In this document: piece after piece, positions 38,172 through 47,993 of the stretch | Layout of the letters: each line of letters opens with the position of its first letter | Position numbering within the stretch: the stretch's first letter is position 1 | Source of the DNA: Pampus argenteus | Taxonomy: Eukaryota; Chordata; Actinopteri; Scombriformes; Stromateidae | Assembly (NCBI GenBank): GCA_036937835.1 | Contig: CM072870.1 | Coordinates: 16,587,501 to 16,651,500, forward strand | Length of the DNA stretch: 64,000 nucleotides | Direction: 5' to 3' | The notes under the pieces: model-generated | What the model was told of the DNA's origin: nothing | The model's input: only the letters and a program-made list of their open reading frames with translations | The model's database searches: none | Translations under genes and position numbers: made by a program

Positions 38172-38614
38172 AGATTTATTAAGATCTGTTTCCTCACACT
38201 GTAACTAAATAGCAGCAGAGGCCAAACTCACAGTGTCCCTCTAAACAGCAAAAAAGAAAATAACACAAATAGATAGATTTACCTACTTATGTGTGTGCAG
38301 CATGTTTTGAATTAAAGCTGTAATATATAAGGATTTTAGAATCGCATCACACAAGAGGAGCAAGAAATGTATTCAAACTCACGCAGATCACCCAGTGCTC
38401 CCTTGGTGACATTTTCTGCTCCAACTACTGTCACTGTGAATTTGTGAGAAAACTGTTGTTCCACCTGCAATAAAAACAGTCGCTCAGGTCAGGTCACGCT
38501 GAACAATATTTACTTTCACTTTTTTTTAGTTTTTTTTTTTAACAGATGTAAAACAGTCCTGCAAAGCTGTGAAAATGAATCTCTCCGAATACTCACAATT
38601 ATATTGTTAGCCAT
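28234..38614 (-). CDS. pla2g4a: Cytosolic phospholipase A2 alpha (group IVA)
   Basis: Calcium-dependent enzyme that releases arachidonic acid from the sn-2 position of membrane phospholipids, the first step of eicosanoid synthesis. Coding exons (transcription order): 38614-38597, 38464-38383, 38134-37986, 37789-37676, 37346-37309, 36825-36681, 35320-35184, 34949-34727, 34397-34283, 32542-32405, 32317-32228, 31561-31496, 31246-31116, 30962-30851, 30534-30350, 30259-30070, 29223-29066, 28374-28234. Total 2232 bp, 743 aa (human 749). C2 domain at about 7-130 has the calcium ligands Asp35, Asp38, Asn60, Asp88 and Asn90. Catalytic residues visible: Arg196 in GSGGGFR, nucleophile Ser224 in GLSGS, Asp542 in VVDSGL. 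The MAPK-site equivalent is Ser499 in PFSPVS. The N-terminus is MANNII, different from the human MSFIDPYQHII. All junctions are GT-AG and in frame. An a/b teleost paralog suffix cannot be assigned. Confidence 0.97.
30039..30060. repeat. CA microsatellite just downstream of a pla2g4a splice donor
   Basis: On the minus strand it reads as a TG repeat starting about 9 bases after the GTAAG donor of the exon ending at 30070. Confidence 0.9.
32543..34282 (-). other. Longest pla2g4a intron (about 1.7 kb)
   Basis: Lies between the exon encoding the LFTCLHVKPDVSELMF segment and the exon encoding WVEFSPYEIGMAKYGTF. I saw no coding sequence, clear repeat or RNA gene in it. Confidence 0.7.
35140..35164. 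repeat. AG microsatellite in pla2g4a intron
   Basis: An uninterrupted AG run lying about 20 bp inside the intron after the exon that encodes the GLSGS nucleophile (donor at 35182-35183). Confidence 0.9.
36368..36407. repeat. Perfect 20-bp tandem duplication
   Basis: The unit TTTTCTTTTTTCCCCGAATG occurs twice back to back in a pla2g4a intron, followed by another TTTTCTT start. Confidence 0.85.
38141..38167. repeat. CA microsatellite adjacent to pla2g4a exon 3 acceptor
   Basis: On the minus strand it reads as a TG repeat followed by TTTGCAG and then exon 3 (starts 38134), so it occupies the place of the polypyrimidine tract. Confidence 0.9.
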
Positions 38615-39104
38615 TGTGCGCCGTCAGTAGAGTAAAGCCTTTGTCAAGATGTGAACTTTAACTCAGGAGAACATCTCAGTCATGAAGTGAAGCATTTAGA
38701 GCCTGGAAGATGAAGCATGACAGTTGGACAGGTTTTCTACCGGTCAAATTCAGCGAGATGAGTCAACAACGTGAGAAAAGACATTAATCCACTTTTTGAC
38801 TAGAGCTGTCACAGCTGAAACTGTGAGACTTGCTTTAGAAATATGTGTGAAGTCTTTTGCATCTAGAGAAGGGTGCCAACGTGTCACAAACCCATGATAG
38901 GAAGACAGGGCAAGTAATGTGCGTGTGTGTATGAGAAAACATAGATAGTGTGTGTATATCACATAGTGTAGTGTAAAAAGGGTGAGAAGTATTTGCAGAA
39001 TATGTGGTGTGGTGATCATTTTTAGCAACATTAACCCCTTCTATTTACAATGGTTGAATACACATATGATGATAAGAGATTTGAATATGGCACTTGCACA
39101 TGTG

Positions 39105-39129
39105 TGAGAGAGAGAGTGAGAGTGAGAGT

Positions 39130-39162
<33 letters not shown>

Positions 39163-39168
39163 TGAGAG
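39105..39168. repeat. GA/GT-interrupted GA microsatellite
   Basis: GAGA tract with GTGA interruptions in the pla2g4a-ptgs2 divergent interval. Confidence 0.9.
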
Positions 39169-39790
39169 TTTGTGCTGGGATAGCACATCAAGGAGGTCAG
39201 TGAGCCTTTTTATCAGCTTCACCAAAGCGTATTATTACTGAAGGGACTGAGAGCACGTAGAACGTCTGTGTTGTTCACAGAACCGGTCACGTAGTTTGGA
39301 TCAGTGTTCCAACTTTTTGAAAGTGCCAGTCCACACTGGCCTTGTTCTGCAGAGTACAATGAGTGCATGCAAGCTGTGTTGAGTATTGTGTGAGCGCCAG
39401 CGTAGCCCCAGAGTCACAAAATTCACAGCACCAAATTTTCATATGAGGACGGAGAATTTGAAAGAGACACACAGCAACCACCCATGATGCAAAACAGCTG
39501 TAGTAATTATAGGGTTTTTTTTTTATAAAGGTATACTCTGGTCTCCTACTGTGCTGGTACCTGAGATATACAAGGTAAAGTGGAGAAATAGCATCAGGTT
39601 ACTTCTATGAATCACTATGCATTTCCCAAAAGAAATATTAACTCTTACATAGTCCAACTTATTACTAGGCCCTCTGGTAGACAGGTTTGATTGACTTTGG
39701 CTGGCAGAACAAAGTCAGACCTGCAAAATAATAAACCATGTAAGACAATACAGTTGGTAGTGAAAATTATTCATTTGCAATTATGTAAAC

Positions 39791-39798
<8 letters not shown>

Positions 39799-39832
<34 letters not shown>
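39799..39832. repeat. GT microsatellite
   Basis: Pure GT run of about 34 bp preceded by ATATAT, in the pla2g4a-ptgs2 divergent interval. Confidence 0.9.
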
Positions 39833-39835
<3 letters not shown>

Positions 39836-40837
39836 TTAAAGATGTTATTCTCTTACTAACTGTTTATTTACACTGATCTGCAGTATTTTACGCGCTCCGT
39901 GTCGAACACACCTTAACACAGACGGCATTGATAAAATGTTGATGATCTTGTGGGTTAATAATAGACGCGTTTAGCTTCCTCGTCCACTGCGTTGCATAAA
40001 GGGAACTTTTCAAGAAAATGCTGATGAAGCACAAACAGCAGGCACTGACCTTCCTCTCCAATCTCTCCAATCATAATTTGCCAAAAACTACGACGTATTG
40101 AAAAGAAAGGAAATGGCAACATACCTTTAGAGCACCATAGATTCACAGGTTAAAAAAAAAGGAAAAAGGAAAGAAGTAACATGCTGATCGAGAGTCCTGT
40201 TTCAGAGGGGAACATTTGAGGAAGTGCTGCTTTCTCTCGGCAAGATAATAATACGAAACTCCGGAATATGAAGCCAACTACACGAAAAGAAAAAAACGCA
40301 TAACTAAAACCATAAAATAATAATAATAAAAAAAAAATTTACTGGCGTGGAGGTACAAAATCCTTCGGGACCAGAGTCAGAGACGACTCATCGAGAAAAG
40401 TTGGAGCTGGTTACTGCTCAGTGCTCACAATGGTGCATCACGTGCTCCTCCAGGTGGCGCATATATCATCATATCTACATATCTGGCTGTTGGCTAAAGC
40501 GCGTCTCATTTCTATCTTGAATGATATTTTATTTTAAGATAAAGAGGCTATATATTATATATATATAATGTTCCCTTGATATCTTAATTTTTAAGAAAAT
40601 GTATTTAATTGTTTCATGGTTGACTGATCTTGTTGTTTGTAACTGTTTGTTTTTTTATTTTTTTTATTAAATTGTTAGTAAATATCATATCTTCCACAAA
40701 TGGTTCAGCTGAAACTTTATTATAGTGCGAATGTATGAAACTTTTAACTCCATGTTGTACACGTGTTATGAATTGTTCTAAATGCGTTGTTGCAATGAGG
40801 GGAAAGAGACGAGAGGAAAGACGAACTCTTCACAAAC

Positions 40838-40975
40838 TTTTTTCATGTGAGGGCCAAATAACTTTTCCCTTCACCGAACTCCGCCCTACAGCATTTCAAC
40901 ACCCCTTTTCAGGCTTTGGGTAGCAGGGAGATGGATGAATGAGCAGGGCCGTAGTTTGGGGAACACTAATCTAAA
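40838..40975 (-). repeat. Possible hAT-derived dispersed repeat relic upstream of ptgs2
   Basis: GTGAGGGCCAAATAACTTTT near one end and GGGCCGTAGTTTGGGGAACA near the other resemble the 'gcgggccaaataact...ggccgtagtttggggaccc' repeat I remember from fish and other vertebrates. The assignment is from memory; boundaries and family are uncertain. Confidence 0.35.
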
Positions 40976-40995
40976 TGAGGTATGAAGGAAGCAAG

Positions 40996-41015
40996 TTGTG
41001 CAATTACTGATGACG
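40996..41015 (+). promoter_or_regulatory. Candidate ptgs2 proximal promoter elements (C/EBP-like and CRE-like)
   Basis: TTGTGCAAT at 40996-41004 fits a C/EBP (NF-IL6) site and TGATGACG at 41008-41015 resembles a CRE/ATF half-site, about 90-105 bp before the ptgs2 ATG. Mammalian PTGS2 proximal promoters use C/EBP and CRE sites in similar order (family knowledge). No canonical TATA box is obvious, and the TSS is unknown. Confidence 0.4.
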
Positions 41016-41101
41016 CCTCCCCTCTTAGATACAAAGCCTTCCTCATGCCACAACCGACACAACTGCGAAAGGAGAGCAGGACGCAAGAAGCTCGCGGAGG
41101 C

Positions 41102-44100
41102 ATGAATAGAATCACATCTACAGTTTTCCTTTTGGCTCTAAGCTTTTTCTTATGCGTGGAGGGTAAGTGAAAGAAACACTATAATAGTTTAAAATAGCTG
41201 TTCTGTTTTAAACCCAACACATTTTTTTCCTGCTGAGGTTTGGATTTATAGTTATTATTATATTATAAAATAGACTAAATATGTTAATTTAAATTTTATA
41301 TTTTACCACTGATAGACAAAACAGCACCTCACTGTGTCATTATCAGTTTACATGTATGCTGTAACATATTATTACATCTATCTATGTTGTGTTTTTAAGA
41401 ATGTAAAAAATGTATAAAAAAAAAAAAAAACTTTTTATGTTTTATGTTTTTTATGTTGGTATCTGAAATGAAGTGAACCGTGTCTGTTTCAGGTAACCCG
41501 TGTTGCTCACATCCATGCCAGAACAGAGGTGTTTGCACCGCACTAGGAGCAGAAAACTATGAGTGCGACTGCACGCGTACAGGATTTCATGGGCAAAACT
41601 GCACAACACGTGAGTATAAACAGAATACACGGGTACATCTAAACTGAAAAAGTTTGTCCTTTTTTATTTGTTCAGTCATTCACTTTTACCCTCTTGACCT
41701 TTTTTATAGCTGAATTCCTCACCTGGATCAAAGTATCTCTGAAGCCGTTGCCCAACACAGTCCATTATCTTCTCACCCATTTCAAAGGCTTCTGGAATAT
41801 CATCAACAACATCTCATTTCTCAGGGATGCCATCATGAGATATGTGCTGACATGTAAGTCTATCTCGAGCTGAATGAAAAACGAGGAGTGGATCAGAAAC
41901 ACTTTCATAACACGTGTAATAATTTCTAACAGGCTGAAGCAAAACACTTATACTAACATGCGTTTCTCCCTCCATTATTCTCTCTCTAGCCCGATCCCAC
42001 TTGATTGATAGTCCTCCAACTCACAATGCGGATTATGATTACAAAAGCTGGGAAGCCTACTCCAACCTTTCCTACTATACACGAGCCCTCCCCCCAGTGC
42101 CAAAGGATTGCCCAACTCCTACGGGAGTGTTAGGTAAGTAAACTTTCTCTGAAAAACCAGTTTTCTCAGATTCTTGAATACTGATCATGAGTGGCTTGGC
42201 CTCATTATATCACTCACAAGCACTCATATTAAATGATCTTTCTGTTGGGGTTGGTGTTCTGGAAATGTGGTGACGGAAATCAGAAAAACCTGCCCCAGCA
42301 AGCAAAAACTAAACATTAAAACCACTTTTTTACACATTTTTATTGAAACTAAATCTCAGCACTTAAAGCTTTTCTTAATAATCACCAGCCTGTGTTATAC
42401 AAATTCAATTAAAAAAGTAAAATTCCAATGTGACTGGCTTGGTTTTTATGTTGTTAGATACTTAATGCGTGTTCTCGATTGTTTTATACAGGTAAAAAGG
42501 AGCTACCTGATGCAAAGGTTTTGGCTGAGAAGCTCCTGATGAGAAGACAGTTTATACCTGACCCGCAGGGCACCAGCTTGATGTTTGCATTCTTCGCACA
42601 GCACTTCACACACCAGTTCTTCAAATCTGACATGAAGAAAGGACCTGCCTTCACCGAAGCTCAGGGTCACGGGGTAAGGACAGATCTCAAGGCATACATC
42701 GCATTTCATTCAGGCAAAGAGCACCACGTTTGTGAATTTGCGTAATTTATTTAAATTATAACACGCGTTAATGGTGTTTTCAGGTGGACCTCAGTCACAT
42801 TTACGGACAAACTCTGGAGAGGCAACACAAGCTCAGACTCTTCAAGGATGGCAAACTTAAATATCAGGTAGGAGAAGAGACAAAATGTAGCTCAGACAGC
42901 CAAAAGCTTCAGGCTAAACACAAGTTATAGTTGCTTTATTTCTTTTATAACTGTACAGATTGTGGATGGAGAAGTGTACCCTCCGACAGTAAAGGAAGTG
43001 GGTGTTGACATGCACTACCCACCTCACGTCCCCGAATCTCAGCGCTTCGCTGTGGGACACGAGGCATTCGGCCTGGTACCTGGTCTGATGATGTACGCCA
43101 CCATCTGGCTCCGGGAACACAACAGAGTATGTGATGTGCTGAAGGAGGTCCACCCTGACTGGGATGACGAAAGGCTCTTTCAGACCACACGGCTCATCCT
43201 GATTGGTGAGTTGATGTTCTCAATGTTTCAACAATCAGCTCAAAGGCTTTGCTGTGTGCAACAGGATGTGAGGATATCTTTTCAATTTCAGAAAGAGGAA
43301 ATGTTTTTTGTTTTTAGCCCTGTAATGTCAAACTTTACATCATTCTGGACAGTGAAGCTCAAAAATCCAACTGACGTAGCAACAAACGAAACGTATTGTC
43401 GAGTTAAATACTGATCATGTCAGCATTATACATAAAATAATGAATGATTTGTTTCATCTGTAGGAGAAACCATCAAGATTGTGATTGAGGACTATGTGCA
43501 GCACCTTAGCGGCTATAACTTCAAGCTCAAGTTTGATCCTGAGCTGCTGTTCAACCAACGCTTCCAGTACCAGAACCGCATTTCATCCGAGTTCAACACC
43601 CTGTACCACTGGCACCCACTGATGCCTGATTCCTTCCACATCGGGGAGAAAGACTACAGCTATAAACAGTTCATCTTCAACAACTCTGTAGTGACTGAGC
43701 ACGGCATCAGCAACCTGGTGGAGGCGTTTTCTAAGCAGATTGCTGGACGGGTAAGAACTGTTTGTCGTAACTGCTGTAGAAAACATTTAGATTGCAATTG
43801 GAACGCTGCTGTTGTTTTTAATACTGCATAATTGACTTTTCTTTTTTTTTTACTTTTTAAGGTCGCGGGTGGCCGAAACGTCCCAGGACCTATTATGTAT
43901 GTGACCATTAAATCCATAGAGAACAGCAGACAGATGCGCTACCAGTCTCTGAACGCTTATAGGAAACGATTCTCCATGAAGCCCTACAGCTCATTTGAAG
44001 ACATGACAGGTGAGACAAGATCATGTTGAAAGTACTACATCACAGGATTAGTCAAGAGGTTATTCTTGGTCCCGCAACATGAAGTGAAAGTTGCCTTAAG

Positions 44101-44931
44101 GTTAAATTTGTTGCTGTGAATAGAATTGTCATGAACTGGCTACAGAAATTAAATGCAAGCTACAGATCTGGATTTCACACATACCATGGGTTGGGTGCAG
44201 TTTTAATTTCAACAGCTTTGAAGGTTAGGAATTTATTTCCGTGACACAGAAGAAACAGATGTTCATTTCATCTTGAGATAGTGTAAGCAGGTTGTTATCA
44301 CAGAGAGCAAGACATAAACAGACAAGGGGCCAACGCAAGAAAAGACGATTAGATGCTGGCTAAAAACTGTGATGTTTGCTCTAAAAAAAATGTCAGCGTG
44401 TGTGAGAGAGACAGAAAAATATGTGAGGACTTAAAAACACAGGGTTCATATTTAGACCAGCTGCAAGCAGCTGCTGAACAAGTGAGAGATGTTAACGAAA
44501 CCTATTTTTTTCCCTCAGGAGAGAAAGAAATGGCTGCGTTGCTGGAGGAGATGTATGGACATATTGACGCTGTGGAGCTCTACCCAGGCCTGCTGGTGGA
44601 AAAACCCAGGGAAAACGCCATCTTCGGGGAGACCATGGTGGAGATGGGGGCCCCTTTCTCCCTCAAGGGCCTATTGGGAAACCCCATCTGCTCCCCGGAG
44701 TACTGGAAGCCCAGCACCTTCGGCGGCAGCGTGGGCTTCGACATTATCAACACCGCTTCCCTACAGAAGCTTGTCTGCAATAACGTCCAGGGTCCCTGCC
44801 CTGTGGCGTCGTTTCATGTGCCCAATGTTAAAGACACAGGGTCCATGGTCATCAACTCAAGCACATCCAACTCACGCAGCAGTGACATCAACCCCACAGT
44901 CATTTTGAAAGAAAGAACTGCTGAGCTCTGA
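41102..44931 (+). CDS. ptgs2: Prostaglandin G/H synthase 2 (cyclooxygenase-2)
   Basis: Haem enzyme of the ER and nuclear envelope converting arachidonate to PGG2 and then PGH2. Ten coding exons: 41102-41162, 41493-41609, 41710-41853, 41990-42133, 42492-42673, 42784-42867, 42959-43205, 43464-43750, 43862-44009, 44519-44931; 1827 bp, 608 aa (human 604). Hydrophobic signal peptide at 1-20, EGF-like module about 21-60, amphipathic membrane-binding helices about 61-108, then the peroxidase/cyclooxygenase domain. Key residues: Arg109 (substrate carboxylate), distal His196, catalytic Tyr374 and haem-ligand His377 in YHWHPL, Ser519 (aspirin site) in GAPFSLKG. Val512 in TMVE and the extra C-terminal cassette with NSS before DINPTVILKERTAEL mark it as COX-2, not COX-1. 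The start is chosen at MNRITSTVFLL because the upstream in-frame ATGs precede no signal peptide. The ptgs2a/ptgs2b suffix is unresolved. Confidence 0.97.
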
Positions 44932-45485
44932 CCTTTTTTTTTTTAAATTATATCTATTTACTTATTTATTTTTAATTTATTTTTCTATGCAAACTGACTT
45001 TTTTTATACAGATTTAAAAAAAAAAATGTTTTTGTGTGATCATTCAAAAAGAAATCTGAGGTTATATTTATTTATTGAAATTGTCATAGTCATTGTATTG
45101 TAAGTTATTAAATTCATACTTGAAGCTTAGTTTACAGTTACATAGTACATACCTATAAAAAGCGGTGCTTGGTTAAAAGTGCTGCTTCTACTGTTCATGT
45201 TCATGTATTTGCTGTGTTAATGTCACAGTATAATGGACCTTTTTTTATATAAGTTTTAACAGTAAAATTTCTCTGCTTTCTTCTGGGAATTCTGACTGTT
45301 AATTTGATCTGCACTGGTTATTTGTATGTACATCTTTGTTTTTTTATTTTTGATTTGTTGAATACTATTAAAAATGAAATGCATATATGACTATGTGGGG
45401 TTAAGATAGCATTACAATATTTGTTAGTTGATCTCTCAAAAACGTACTGACATACATAAATAAATGCTACGAGAAAATGATACAC
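44932..45485 (+). other. ptgs2 3' UTR with AU-rich elements (estimated extent)
   Basis: Starts after TGA at 44929-44931. It contains ATTTA motifs at 44956, 44964, 44975, 45066 and 45070, and two perfect TTATTTATT nonamers (44962-44970 and 45068-45076), typical of unstable immediate-early mRNAs. AATAAA at 45459-45464 is the likely polyadenylation signal. Confidence 0.7.
45459..45464 (+). promoter_or_regulatory. Candidate ptgs2 polyadenylation signal (AATAAA)
   Basis: AATAAA inside ATAAATAAATG, 528 bp after the ptgs2 stop codon. It is the first canonical AATAAA that I noticed downstream of the AU-rich elements. Confidence 0.5.
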
Positions 45486-45780
45486 ATTTCTCAGAAATCA
45501 GCTGCTGTGTTTGTCATTCTCATTTTGTGACTCCCATTGAGCCTTTTAGAAACTCTCAAGAGCGGACGGGTTTTTCCTTTAAAAGGAAAAAAAAGTAATC
45601 CAAGTACAAGATAATTATAAAACACAATTCAGATGGTGTTAATAGCCATGAGTTCAATAACCTTCTGTGATAAACCCACTTGTCTGCAGCAAGTGTTGTT
45701 TATGCGTTTAGAATTACAGTAATGCAATTTTAAAAAAGTTGAATTGTGTTTTTGTCAAATTTTACAACAATCAGTGTGTG

Positions 45781-45817
<37 letters not shown>

Positions 45818-46145
45818 TGTTGCTCCTTCACTGACAGTAACACACTGCCATTAAGAAAACTTCTACCACCATTAAGCTGAACCTTCCACATGCCACAGAT
45901 ATTGTATTGCAGGTGTAACATCAGACAGTTCAATTAATTCATTCACTGTTGTTTTTAATGACATATCCTTTCTGTATTTGTATTGTAATAGAAATTAGAA
46001 GATGTTGTCACACGAATACAGACCAACCCAAAGATTATAAATTCCATTGCTTTATGTGAAAGGTGAATTAGTCATTGTATGTCCTCATCCTCAAAAAAAA
46101 AAAAAAAAAAAGATACAAAATATATTAAGCATTACAAAATCTGTG
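45486..46145. other. Intergenic sequence downstream of ptgs2
   Basis: No gene seen. It has a CA microsatellite at about 45786-45814 and an A-run at about 46094-46111 just before the TIR element. Confidence 0.7.
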
Positions 46146-46601
46146 TACACTGAAAAAAGTGAAACAAAGGTGTTGTTCTTTTGATGTGTTTTTTCTCATT
46201 CCACTGATTAAAAAAAATACTTTTCTCAATTAAACTAAACTTTTTTTATTTTATATTCATGGTTTAATTGATTTTTTTTTACTTTACTTTAATGTAAACT
46301 GACAGCGAGGCACCAAACTGATTTTTTTTTTATTTTAATCAAAGCAATTTTATTAGATTGAGTGATTCGCGCATGCGTACTTTTAAATTTCTGGCGGCAA
46401 CCTATCTGCCTCAATCCCACCGCCATTGCAGAAGACGCGGAGAAAAATATCAGCAATATCAGGTCCTACGGCAGCGAGGCAACATTAAGGTAAGTCATTC
46501 CGAGTTTTAAAGATAACTGGGCCTAAATTTTAGCCCCCAGACAAAGACTCCGTCTTAAGTTTGTGCTTTTGTGGGCAATTAATTCTTCTGTTCGGGGGGG
46601 G

Positions 46602-47013
46602 CTACAAGGGTCCTCCAGAGTTCAACAGTCTCACAGCTTCTGGGAAGAAGCTGTTCCTCAGTCTGGTGGTCCTGCTCTTAATGCTCCGCAGCCTCCTGCC
46701 CGAGGGGAGAGGGGCAAACAGAGCATGTGCGGGGTGAGTGGGGTCCTTCATGATGCAGGAGGCCCTTTTCCTGCACCTGGAGGTGTAAGTGTCCGTGGTG
46801 GTGGGTAGGATGCATCCCACAGTCCTCTGTGCAGCTTTCACCACCCTCTGCAGAGCCTTCTTCTCTGCTGCAGAGCAGCTGCCGTGCCACACAGTGATGC
46901 AGGTGCACATGACGCTTTCCACCACACATCTAAGGAGGTCAGGACAGAGCTCCGCCAGCTTCCTGAGGAAGTAGAGGCGCTGGTGTGCCTTCCTGACCAG
47001 ATAGGAAGTGTCA
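46602..47013 (-). mobile_element. LINE (L2/Rex1/CR1-group) reverse-transcriptase C-terminal fragment
   Basis: The minus strand from about 47013 to 46602 is open. It encodes SYLVRKAHQRLYFLRKLAEL, then CVVESVMCTCITVWHGSCSA, KKALQRVVKAAQRTVGC and a tail with PSGRRLRSIKSRTTRLRNSF and FPEAVRLLNS. This is the typical C-terminal end of fish L2/Rex1-like non-LTR ORF2 proteins. It is truncated at both ends and non-functional. Confidence 0.8.
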
Positions 47014-47168
47014 GCTGTTGCATTGCTTCAGCAGTTTCTTCAGTAGATACAGCATTGCTTCAACAATGGTTTTCAGCATTGACATGCATTGTCTTCAAGA
47101 AATGCTCTTTCTAATTGTTCTCATTTGTTGTTTTTTGTGTGTGCAGGATATGCAGGAACGAAGCAGCC

Positions 47169-47288
47169 ATGGCAATCGTCAGTGGAAACAAGGACATTAA
47201 AATCGTCATTGACAGAACAGAGGTCCTCAGTAAAGTGCCCTCAATACCAACGGCTGTTGCTCTGTTCTTTGGGATAACTTTGTTATAA
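47169..47288 (+). pseudogene. Orphan terminal exon of a transposon-type protein (39-codon remnant)
   Basis: After a good acceptor (TGTGTGCAG, exon start 47147), the frame is open from the first base of the exon through ATG at 47169 to TAA at 47286-47288. The peptide begins MAIVSGNKDIKIVIDRTEVL and ends in a hydrophobic tail with PTAVALFFGITLL. The open reading back to the splice site suggests it was the last exon of a longer protein whose earlier exons are lost. The P-x-A-x-x-x-x-F-G hydrophobic ending resembles tails of uncharacterised fish transposon proteins I recall; this is weak evidence. Function unknown. Confidence 0.35.
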
Positions 47289-47968
47289 CATGGTTGAGAA
47301 GCACTGTTCTATGTTACTACAATATGGAGAAAAAATGTTGGAAAAAATAATAATTTTACCTAAAGATGCAGACTTTTACTGGTTGCTGATGTATTTAAGG
47401 GGAAATTGTTATCATTCAGAAGCAATGTTCGAAAATAAATATGTTGAAAAGGAATGGATTGACTTTGAATTTTTATTTGAGACAACTTAAAAAAAATTGT
47501 TTGCTCCCATATGCAAAAGTTGTTTAAATGAATTTAAAATATTTAGGTTTGACAAAATAGATTTTTTTACATTAAGTAATAAATCCAATGTAATTAATTT
47601 AATTTAGGAGAATCTGAAATAATTGCTTTGGTTCAACCTTCAGAAATTGGTTTACATGAAGTTAAATATTTTAGGTCAAATCAAATGAAATATTAATGTT
47701 GTATAACAGCACAATATTAGTTGTGATCGATTACCTCAATTTTTTAAATTTAAGCCAACGTTAGATTTTTTTTCAGTGTATATAGAGTAATAATAATGTG
47801 TAATGCCTCCCATCTTTAACAATCCATCAAATCCATTTGCAGGTTGTATTTTCTATAGAATACAGGTACATATTTTTTAAACATATTCCTTGACAGAAGA
47901 AGAAGAAGTTGTTACTATAGAGACCATATTGGCCCTGAAGATGATTGAAGGGGGCAAAACACTCGTTT

Positions 47969-47993
47969 ACACACACACACACACACACACACA
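47969..47993. repeat. CA microsatellite
   Basis: Perfect AC dinucleotide run of about 25 bp, shortly downstream of the TIR element. Confidence 0.9.

Larger units (their letters stand above)
38615..41101. other. Divergent intergenic interval between pla2g4a and ptgs2 start codons
   Basis: About 2.5 kb holding the promoters and 5' UTRs of both genes. It includes a GA-rich repeat (39105-39168), a GT repeat (39799-39832), AT-rich stretches at about 40520-40690, and a repeat-like segment (about 40838-40975) close to ptgs2. No coding exon was recognised. Noncoding first exon(s) of pla2g4a may lie here, but I could not place them. Confidence 0.7.
46146..47780. mobile_element. TIR-bounded DNA transposon relic (non-autonomous) with nested LINE fragment
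   Basis: TACACTGAAAAAA at 46146-46158 and its exact reverse complement TTTTTTCAGTGTA at 47768-47780 bound a 1.6-kb segment. If the TIR proper starts CACTG, a TA dinucleotide flanks both ends and could be the target duplication. Inside are a GC-richer promoter-like stretch and probable first exon (to about 46490, donor AAG|GTAAGT), a LINE fragment in the opposite orientation (about 46600-47013), and a second exon (from 47147) with a short open frame. The rest is AT-rich. I cannot assign a superfamily; no transposase is present. Confidence 0.65.
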
